Made by a program: the position numbers and the translations under genes. Below the pieces are notes generated by a model that was given only the letters and a program-made list of their open reading frames with translations, was not told where the DNA came from and ran no database searches. This document shows, piece after piece, positions 13,469 through 22,671 of a stretch of 64,000 bases of DNA; the stretch's first letter is position 1; each line of letters begins with the position of its first letter. Source of the stretch: Setoptus koraiensis (taxonomy: Eukaryota > Arthropoda); NCBI GenBank assembly GCA_048013815.1, contig CM106585.1:14818001-14882000 (forward strand), given 5' to 3'.

Positions 13469-14972
13469 AGCAACTGCGAGTGTCTGGCGCGGCTTAGTTG
13501 CAAGTGGCAACTGTTGGCCTCCCAAACTAATAAACTGGCGATGCATCATAATGGTTCGCGAAAAGAATGGCTGACCATCATTATTACCTTATATCGCGCT
13601 TTTTGTTGTTATTATTATTGCCATTATGTAATTCGGAGTGGCAAGTAACGGTCAGTGGTGGCCATTGTCGTTGTTGTTGTTGTTGCGTTATCGAGCTGTG
13701 AGCGAAACGGCAACATTGAATCAGATCGAGTAGAATCGTTCGGATTGAATTGGATTGGATCATCACATTAATTGATTTCGCTGACTGGACTCTGATGATT
13801 GTTTGCAAAACGAAACAAACGCTTTGGCCCGTCCAGGGGGCGCCCAAAGCTGCCCTTAGGTGTCCCTCTCTCATCTTTCACGTGAAAGTCTTTTGGTCTC
13901 TTTGGTGTTTCGCTTGCGCGCGACACGACTTTTCTACGATCTGGCGCCCCATTTGTAATTGCTTCAGCTCTCCTTTTCTCGTCACTGTGAATAGTGAGTG
14001 GGGTCAGTGTGAGAATAACGGCATTCGAATAACTGCCGCTATATTCGAGCAGTTATTTAGGCAAATAATTTCCACTAGAGCAAGCATAATAACTATTAAG
14101 TAGCCCCATACATGACACGATGTGTGCTAGTATGTGTGTGTGTCGGTGTGGCTCGGCCAGCAAACAATGCTGCCGGCCCCATTGTTGCCGGTCGCTTTGT
14201 CGAGTTGCTGGCGAGCTAAATCAATTCGTTAAGTTCGGCGCAATTGAATCAAACGAATTAAACAGCGAATTGCAAACAAAACAACAAACGGCCAAATCGG
14301 GCCTCGCGAGCAGATAAAAGCAGCAATTAAATTCGGCCCTCGCTCCCAATTGATTTAGCTCATCTGGACGGGCCCAAATCCGGCCTCTTGCTCGGCCCCC
14401 ATTTAAGGGGCCCCAATCTCTTTTTGTGGGGCCACTTGCTGCTCGCAAGCGGCCGCTGGCGCTCGTCACGCTTCACCTGCCGGCGGCGTGCTGGTCGCAA
14501 ACTGCTGCTCGCTGTTGGCAGAGCTGAGTGGCCAATGGCAAAAGTGGCCGTGATTGGCAAAAATGTCCAAATGTCCAGTGTGATCGACACACAAACTTGA
14601 TCAGCATTCAAAATATTCCGCCGTTGCAGCGCTGAGTCAACGCGATTGAGCGAAAATTGGGCAAAAATTGAGCAAAAATTGAGAAAAAATCGAGCGAAAA
14701 TCGGACAAAAATCTCTGGCTGAATGAGGCGCGATACCTGATGCAATCCGAAGAGTTCAAACTGGAGAGTTGCTGTTTTGTGCGAGATACCGCGCACTCAC
14801 TTCCGACTCTTGGGGCCCGCGACGAGGGGAGCCTGGCGCTCTATTTTTACTTATTTTCCTTCTTTATTTATTGTTGTTGCTTTATTTATTGTCGTTCGGC
14901 CAAGCAGGACGAGCTTGAGTGGTGGCGACGACGGTGAGAGCAGTAGTTAAAAGTTGCCCGTCTCACTGGTGT

Positions 14973-15009
14973 TTGATTTTGGAGTTTGGACTCCAAACTC
15001 CAAAATCAA
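14973..15009. repeat. Perfect 37-nt palindrome, 18-bp arms
   Basis: The arm at 14973-14990 (TTGATTTTGGAGTTTGGA) is the exact reverse complement of 14992-15009, with one C between them. The next bases on either side do not pair. This is the longest perfect palindrome I noticed in the window. Confidence 0.9.
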
Positions 15010-16532
15010 CTCCAAAGTTCGGAGAGAAAAGAACGGACGAAACTTGTAAACTTGTTTGCGACAGGCCAGATATTATCGCCACCACTAAATCACTATTTGT
15101 GATCCATCTGAAAAGATCTGTTGTCTCGCTGTTAGCGCTGTTAGCGCTGCACATATTATGTTAGAGCGAGCCTCGTGCCACGAGTTGTATCATCGAGTTG
15201 TATCATTACATCATAGGCGCGATCAGTGGGCCCCATGAGGGGCCCGCTAAAGGCCGTGAGAGATAGCTAGCTGGCGATAGTTTTTGAGGAAAAACTTTGG
15301 CCACTTTTAACTATTTATTTGTACGTATTTGTAGGCGCGTTGTTGTAGTCTGACATGTCGACTTACTCGTGTCCACTACAAGTTGCAGTCGACGCTGAGT
15401 CAGTCAAAAGCTGACCCCAACAGCTCACTGCCGACCGGCTAACAATGCCGGCTAACCGGCCACCGCCAATCATGGCTATTTGGCGTATAGATGAGTGTGA
15501 TTGTGATCGCTTGAGTGATCTCTGGCTGTGCCGCAGACAACAACCAAAGTGGAAATGAAAAACGTTTGAGAAAAACATTGCCAGAGACATTGTGAGAATC
15601 AGCGCCGCTATCTCGGCAACATATCGCCGGCAACAACGGCACAGATCAACAGATCGGGTGAAATTGAATTTAGTTCAGCGTCGGATATTCATTCACGACT
15701 GGCGTTATACGAGAGATCAACGAGATCAATAAATAACCGTCACCTTGAGCGCCGTTCGCATTTGAACAAACCGAGCCGAGCTCGAGTATCATAGAGCCCG
15801 ATGATTAGTCGATTGTTTGAGGGGCCGCGAGCGAAGACGACCAATGGTGCGCCTTGTCGACACACACCAACCCACACAGCGAGGCCGGATAAAAGTGCTC
15901 GCCGGCGAGCATTGCCACGAGAACAACGTGCACGCCAGAACAAATGAACAATCAATTCAATGAAGCGTGAATCTTAATTGTTGTCGGAGGAACAAGAGGC
16001 AACTTTAATTTACTTTATAATACTTGTACTTGCGACTTGCAACTTCCGAGGGCCCCGGCCGGCTTTGCCGGCAAGTGGCGGCCGGGCCGGCGACGTGCCA
16101 AGCGACGGAGTGAGTCAAGTTTGTTTGTTTGTCTGTCTGAGAAGAAGGCGATTAGTCATGTGAGATGATTGTTTGTGAGCGAGCCAACAGCGCCATCTGG
16201 CGACCGTCGATCGCCGGCACGCAATTCGCAAGAATTCTGACGGGGGCCCCATTCTCCACACATTGTGCCCACTATTTTCGAAGGGTCCCCCCCCCGTTTG
16301 GAAAGGTTTGAAATGGTTTGGAAAGGTTTGAAAGGCGCCGGCGACGACGGTGCAAGATTTCAAAAATCTGCTCCGACAGTCTTGCTCTGGTGCACATGCT
16401 GATGCTTCGTGATAAGCGCGGCCATCGGGCCGCCCGATGTGTAATCACTACTAGTCAGTGGGGCCAACAATAAAAATATAGAGCATAAATCATTAATTAT
16501 TTGACCTAGCGCCGGTTGACATAAGCAAATCG

Positions 16533-16570
16533 ATTTCAGTGGGGCCACGATTAGGTGGCGCCACTGAAAT
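16533..16570. repeat. Inverted repeat, 16-bp arms
   Basis: The arm at 16533-16548 pairs with 16555-16570 with one mismatch and a 6-base loop. Outside it, ATAAGC (from about 16521) pairs with GCTTAT after a small bulge, extending the stem. Confidence 0.75.
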
Positions 16571-17336
16571 AGGCTTATCTAAGCGGTGTAGCCGCGGTTG
16601 TTGTTGCCATTCCGCTCTTGGGGCCGGGCGGACACAGATACAAGACGCTGATACTGATGGTGGCGCTGGATGTTAATAATATTGATAACACAAACAGCAC
16701 CTATATGCCGCCGGCAGCCAATATAAACATACATGTGCTGGCGCGAGACGCCGGCCCCGGCCCCCGCGACGTGCGCCAGCGTCCAGACTCCGGCTGGCTG
16801 CAACAGGAAACAAAGGGTAATCAGTTGTTTCGCAACAATCATCGGAGGCCGTGGCGATTGCAATGATCGCTGATGCGTGATCCCAATTGCAACTGTGCAA
16901 TTGTTGTTGCTGTTGTTGTTGTCGTTGCTGCTGTTCTCGTTATCTCTCTATGGGGGCGAGAGGGGCCAACCTTAAAGACAGACAAACCTTATAAATAAGA
17001 ATGAGAACACGGCACAGCACGGCACAGTATAAAGTGCAAGAGTATAAAAGTAGAAGAGTTGAGTAGGCCAGTTCCGGTTTGAAGAATGCGTGCCGATGGA
17101 GTTGTGTGCCGAGCAGGCAACAACAATTGATGGCCACCAACTGATTCGGTGGGCGCCGGCGCCGCCGCCCCGGAGCTTATCGTTGTTCGCTGCTCGCTAG
17201 ATGGGGCCCCCCTAAATTAAGCACTGCGTGCCGTATATTGCTATTATTGCTTATATCCAGATCTCTCAGATGATGATGATCGAGCAAATATAATTGTTGT
17301 GCGCGCATTTGTGATTGCCACACTCAGATATTGCGC

Positions 17337-17392
17337 GAGCAACAACAACGCCAACAACAACGACAACAACAACGACAACAACAACGACAACG
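17337..17392 (+). repeat. CAACAACAACGA-type tandem repeat
   Basis: Repeated CAA triplets interrupted by CGA at nearly regular intervals. It is simple sequence. Confidence 0.8.
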
Positions 17393-18120
17393 GCCACGCC
17401 GACAGGAGCTACAAACAATAATAAAAGATTCTTCTTTATCCTATCTGTTCGTTGTAACGCAGTTCGCTCGCGTCTCTAGCTCGTGCGGCGCCCCGTTTCG
17501 ATTGTTGATCATTTGCTCGTTTGTATCGGGCCCAACTGTAAATTGCTAGCAACCGGCCGACTGGCGGCAATTTGTTACCGTGTGTAATGTAAAATGGGTG
17601 CGTATAATGCAAATCCATAATCTGTTCATCATTAACAGGCCCCAACGTGGCCTCTATGAGCGGCGATAATGGAGGCGCTGGCACAGTTTGCGCGAGATAA
17701 CAGTTTGACACTTTGTCGCGGCCTAGTGACGAACAAACAAATGAACCAAGATATTACTACTACTTATCTGGCTGCATCATCGCGCCAACATGCACGGGCC
17801 CACATGATGACCAATGACGCAACGGAGCTCGTCGTGGGCGTCGGAATGCGATTCGGATTGAGCCGTCGTGGCGCCGCCTTGTAATGTGTTATGCGCAAAT
17901 TAACTAACTCTTTCCCGAGTTGCTGTTAGCCTAACAGTGTTGGGTTGCCGACATTCGCCACTTATAGACAAGCGGCCCCATTTTTGCCAATACGCACTGA
18001 CATTTGTTGTATTCAGTGTTATTTGTGGCACACACACACACACACACACGCATGCCGAGATAACGGGCGAGCCGAAAATAATAATAATTGTCACCGCGAT
18101 ACACACGATAATGAGCACGA

Positions 18121-18161
18121 GAGTTATAAGTTATAAGCGGACGACTTGTAAGTTATAACTC
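18121..18161. repeat. Hairpin with 17-nt arms
   Basis: Arms at 18121-18137 (GAGTTATAAGTTATAAG) and 18145-18161 pair with two mismatches around a 7-base loop. Confidence 0.75.
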
Positions 18162-18270
18162 TTGCGCTCGTTGTTGCACAATGGCAGCAATAATGATAAT
18201 GGGCACCCATTGCAAATAGGGGACCAGTCGAACGCAAATGCCAAAGAGAACGCCAGAGAGGCTCTCGGAG

Positions 18271-18350
18271 CCGAAAAGAATGGCGAGAAGCCGAAGAGAA
18301 TGGCGAGCAGCCGAAGAGAATGGCGAGCAGCCGAAGAGAATGGCGAGCAG
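18271..18350 (+). repeat. Tandem repeat, 4 x 20 bp
   Basis: Four 20-bp units start at 18271, 18291, 18311 and 18331. The consensus is CCGAAGAGAATGGCGAGCAG; the first unit carries two changes and the other three are identical. Confidence 0.9.
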
Positions 18351-18758
18351 CGATTCGCTGGTTGCGCAAACGAAACGGGCGAGAAAGTGGCACTTGGATA
18401 AACTAGGTGAGTAGCGGCCCATTATCTTGATAATAATCTAATGATGATTAGAGAGCGCGCTAGCGCTGGCGAGATTTCGCGCCAGAGATATATCTCATCA
18501 AGTATCAATCGTGAGCAAGCAGCAACTATAAATAAGTTAACTATAAATAAATGGTGGCGCTGCAAGGCGGCCAAACCGGCCGGCAGCAATGGGGCCGCGA
18601 ACGGAAATTGGTTGGTGGCCGTAAGAAATTCGCCCGAAGAAATGGACGGACGACACTATATGCGGTTGGATATGTGCACGTATGAGGCTTGATATGTGCA
18701 AGTACGTGGCCGGGTACGTGCCAGTGTGCACGGTCGGATATATTGCGAGATTGGATCA

Positions 18759-18814
18759 AATTCTCTCTATCTGTTCGCCGACAATTGTGTATCGGAGAAC
18801 AGATAGAGAGAATT
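18759..18814. repeat. 56-nt hairpin with 22 paired bases
   Basis: Arms of 18 bases (18759-18776 and 18797-18814, AATTCTCTCTATCTGTTC and its complement) are perfect. One mismatch follows, then CCGA/TCGG pairs, leaving a 10-base loop (18782-18791). The shape and length would suit a small-RNA precursor, but nothing else supports transcription. Flanking bases beyond the stem do not pair. Confidence 0.8.
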
Positions 18815-19641
18815 GTCTTGAAATAAATGAGATGTTTGCTGGATGAGGACTCAAACAAAATGTAGATGTATTCAAATGACGACATGTCATCTGGTGCTTG
18901 TGAGTCATCATATCTACGATCATCAATGCGTTGCGATGCCATTCAATCGTTTCTCGGACCAGATACCAACCGCACTGCAACCATTGTTGTGGTTGTTGTT
19001 GTTGTTGTTGTTGGTGCTGCTGTTGTTGTTTGAGGCCACTTATCAATTCAACATGACGACTTGTTGTTGAATCGCCGCCGTCTCAAGTGTTCGGCCGCAG
19101 TTGATCCGTGCCCAGTTTGATTTGCATACCAGCCGACCAGTGGCCGCTTGCGCCAACCACTGGTGCGCCCGTCGATGTGTCCATCGTTGCTGGTGTCCAT
19201 CGTTGGGGCCCGCAAGCGTCAGGCGTCCAACGACAGCAACGATAATGGCACTTACTGCTGCTCTCGTTTACCCATTGACTTAATAGATCGGCGCACTGCC
19301 GACCATACGACGCGCTGGCGACATTGGCCAAAGCGAGCGACTTGGATTTGTTGGCAAAAAGTAACGCATTTCGATTTTGTGACAAACTGTCTCTCGCTGA
19401 CTGGACGGCCAATGCGCGCACTGGCCACTGCGGCAACCGGGGCCCGCGTCCAACGATCGCCGACACGACCAATTGTTGTAAAAGCGGGCCCGCAATTGAC
19501 ATGCTTTGAGTGAGTCTTAAGTGGTTGACCATTAGTTTGTGGTTAGCGACGACACACGGCCACCACTCTGGTCTAGCGAGCAAACTCTTGCTTTTCGGCG
19601 CCCGTTACGTCAACAGTTTTGTTGCTTGCTTTCCGCTATCA

Positions 19642-19692
19642 CTGCTGTTGTCGTTGTTGCTGCTGTTGTCGTTGTTGCTGCTGTCGTCGTTG
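19642..19692 (+). repeat. CTG/TTG/TCG triplet tandem repeat
   Basis: An approximately 18-bp unit (CTGCTGTTGTCGTTGTTG) is repeated nearly three times. Confidence 0.8.
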
Positions 19693-21016
19693 TTAGATTA
19701 ACAACGGACAAAAAGAAATTTGTTGTTGACACAGACTATAAATCAATAATCAATTGCTGACAGGCACTACATGGCGCCAACTCGCCACTCCAGCTACAAG
19801 CCTCGCCGTTGTCCAACGCCATCCACCGACTCCAAGATGCTAACGGTCATCCGGCGAACGAAGCCAGCGTGTCCATCATTAAAAAGTGGTTTGTTTTATC
19901 AATTCTATTCAGTTCAGTTCGGCTCCGTTCGGCCCGTTTGGCTCGAATCGCGGCGACTGCTCCGCCGGACGCTGGCTCAATCCACTTCATGCTGCCCACC
20001 GATGCTGATAGTGAAAAATATTATGATCCCGCGCCTAAGCCGATAAGACCATCGATAAGATGGCACAACATGGCTGGCTACACACACACGCATCTAGCAT
20101 GTGGACTAGATTTAGTTAACAAGAGATATTGGTGTGATAGATATCTCACCAGTTACTGGCGACAGCGTTCATACTGGCATCGCAATTCAGATGTAACACG
20201 ACGGTCATCAATTCAAGTGTCAGTGGTTGTTTGTTTGGATGACATGGGACGCAACCAAATCAATATTTTCTCGGTGCTCGCATTAGCGCTCCGTGCGGAC
20301 ACACCGTGGCGCTCACATCGAGGCTGGCTCACTAGATGGCCCGAATGGGGCCCCGCCAGCATCCACAACCAGGACAAAGCACAAATTAAGCACGAATAAG
20401 CAGCTCATTTTGTGTGTGACAGGTAACAGCACTATTGAGTCGCCATTAGCACTTATTCAGTGTGACTTATCCAGAGCTAATGATAACTTATGGCTCTATA
20501 GCAGCACATTAGTGATATGCATAAATGGTTAAGCAATGACTACTATTACATAATGGCGCCCATATGCACAATGCAGCCGGTTTTGTGTCACGAGTTTGTG
20601 GGCGAGTTACAAGTTGCAACTGGCCGATTGGGCACACACACATCACAATGGTTGCCAGTGGCACAACGAGGCCAGTCAAGTCAAAGGCGACAAAAGTCAA
20701 AATGAGGCCCCACACAAATGCCAATGACACAGCGTATTGTATCGCGAAATGGCAAATAGTGATAATAATGACGCCGTTTCCATTTTATTATAACAAAAAA
20801 TATGCCGCCAGACACGATCGCAATGGTAGAATTAGTGGCGCCACAAATACCAGCGGCGGCAGCAGCAGCAGTGGATATAATAAGAATAGTAGTAATAATA
20901 ATGGCAATAATAATCAGTATCAGTTTGAATATGCGATCGTTAAGCTTGCGGTTGCCAGTGTGGCACTGGCTGGTGGTTGCGGTTGCGATTGCGACTGCAG
21001 TTTGTGGTTGCGGGAC

Positions 21017-21018
21017 AA

Positions 21019-21047
<29 letters not shown>
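21017..21047 (+). repeat. (CAA)n microsatellite
   Basis: About ten uninterrupted CAA triplets. Open frames crossing it read as Thr, Asn or Gln runs. Confidence 0.85.
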
Positions 21048-21049
<2 letters not shown>

Positions 21050-21541
21050 GCACAAACAAATCAGAGGAGGATTTCCAATGCTCACGGGCTTAACTTTGCG
21101 GGCCCCACTAATACGCACGACGGCAGTCGCACCAGCACACCGACGCTCGCCACCAAACAAAAGATAAATAATAGACAGTCACTGTTATTATTATTATCAT
21201 CTCGTGATTACTATTAAAAATTTTCTATTATTACTATTACCATTACTGGTGGTATTATTATTATAATTTATAGTGATCATTAGTAATAGTATATTAGCAG
21301 TGGGGGCCAGCAAACTAATAACTAGCTCGCATCTAGCTGCAGGGCATTAAAGCGCATTAGCGATAGCCAGAAACAAGGAGACCCAAACAGAGAGTTGATA
21401 TCGATGGTATCAATTTCCCTTTGTTGTTGTTTGCGCGTTGCCGTGTACGAATAAGTCTCCATTTCACCCGTTCGAGCCAGCCGGGCTTCGAGGCTCGCTC
21501 CTCGATACGCGCCCCTCGTCCAGTTGCTCTCCCATCCGTCC

Positions 21542-21571
21542 GTTATCCAGTCAATCCGGCGACTGGATAAC
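21542..21571. repeat. Inverted repeat, 11-bp arms
   Basis: GTTATCCAGTC (21542-21552) and its exact reverse complement (21561-21571) lie around an 8-base loop. Confidence 0.8.
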
Positions 21572-22153
21572 TGGATGACGTTGTGAGGAACTGCCACTAT
21601 TGTGTGTTATTTCATAGTTCAGTTATGGATGACGACTGGCACTGCTCATGCAAATACACCGCCACTGAGGAGAGTGACAAAAAATAAAACTTATATGCCT
21701 CACTGAGTTACGTGATATATTCATGATGCACGTCCATTCAGCACGTGCTGTCCACAGTGTGTGTGTGTGTGTGTCGGGCTTAAAACACAACCGCAGCCAA
21801 AAGTCCAAAAGTCAACACCACCAAAAATAGATGAGAAATCATTTTTTGTATTGGCTACACGGCCACCACCGCGATGGATCCAGTGCCACCATCGCCGTTC
21901 AGTCGCTCGATAATTGTAACCATCTCATGCGGCCCAGTCGGTAGGGGCTTACAGCAAACGCATCATCGACAGAAATGGCTGCTGTTACGTAAGAGCACAT
22001 GAGTCCATTAGTATAAAGTTTCGAGTTTGTCTTATCTCACAAGTTGCCAGACTAATTAATCAAACTCATTAACCATGCCTATCTGTGGCCAATACCTTCT
22101 GAAAGTAGCGTACATGTCACATTATGCAATGACCACTCACACTGATATATGTG

Positions 22154-22225
22154 GGGGATGTAGTGTAGTGGTATCGCGTTCCCTTCGCATGGGAAAGGTC
22201 CCGAGTTCGATCCTCGGCGTCTCCA
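22154..22225 (+). tRNA. tRNA-Ala (anticodon CGC)
   Basis: A 72-nt cloverleaf can be folded by eye. The acceptor stem is GGGGATG with CGTCTCC (two G-U pairs). The anticodon stem TTCCC/GGGAA holds the loop TTCGCAT, so the anticodon CGC (22186-22188) reads the alanine codon GCG. The T stem is CCGAG/CTCGG with loop TTCGATC, and the discriminator base is A (22225). The D stem is short, with about three good pairs. A GAGTTCGATCC B-box fits an internal RNA polymerase III promoter, and there is no intron. A T5 tract follows 7 bases after the end. The gene looks intact. It lies at the transition between the GC-rich block and the gene-dense part. Confidence 0.93.
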
Positions 22226-22231
22226 CTTGAC

Positions 22232-22236
22232 TTTTT
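22232..22236 (+). terminator. RNA polymerase III T5 terminator
   Basis: A run of five T lies 7 bases downstream of the tRNA-Ala discriminator base, the expected place for RNA polymerase III termination. Confidence 0.75.
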
Positions 22237-22671
22237 GCCAGCGCATTTTGTGTGTGCCATTGTGTGCGGAGCGGGCCGGTTCGCGGCGAATCGCCGGCTT
22301 CCGTCATCCCTTACCCGTATCATACGGGCCGTATGTGCCTACTCCGCTAGCAAACTCTCCATGCCGCAATGTCCGCTCCCATAGTCGGTCTTTCGCCAAA
22401 TGGGCGGGCCTGTCGCCAGTGCGGTGCACCGTCAGCGAGCATCTGTGCACAGATAAATAAAAATATGCTCGCCTTCGACCAATGTAAAAAGTGCATTTTC
22501 GATGATGTGTCTGAAATGAAAATCACCAACTAGCCCATTATATCATACTGGTAGTTATATTATCATCAGAGCCGATAATTTTTGTTTTGTCTCGTTTCAA
22601 CCGGCCAAATCAACCGACACACGCCGATTCGATCATTTCGGGCAACAACCATTCAAATTTCAATTTTAGCC
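22237..22671. other. Spacer between tRNA-Ala and COPB1
   Basis: About 435 bp with no recognised gene. It should hold the COPB1 promoter and 5' UTR. A CAATTTTAG just before the COPB1 ATG could be the 3' end of a 5'-UTR intron. The frame also stays open upstream for about 30 codons from 22582, without coding character. Confidence 0.6.

Larger units (their letters stand above)
1..22153. other. Gene-free GC-rich block with biased word use
   Basis: I found no convincing coding exon in this 22-kb stretch. The longer open frames here are low-complexity (Ala, Arg, Gly, Thr or Asn rich), overlap on both strands and show no recognisable domain. The block is visibly richer in G+C than the DNA to its right. 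It is full of GGGCCC and GGGGCCCC words (about 40 by eye, against a handful in the remaining 42 kb), GGCC cores, CAATTG, short tandem repeats and short inverted repeats; the clearest of these are listed separately. Scattered GTAAGT sequences occur but do not bound open frames. It may be intergenic or a very long intron of a gene outside the window; I cannot tell which. Confidence 0.75.

Noticed and set aside
20564-21217. 217-codon plus-strand frame and a 159-codon minus-strand frame
   Set aside because: Low-complexity Asn/Thr/Ser or Ile/Cys runs read from CAA and AAT repeats; two conflicting frames and no family match.
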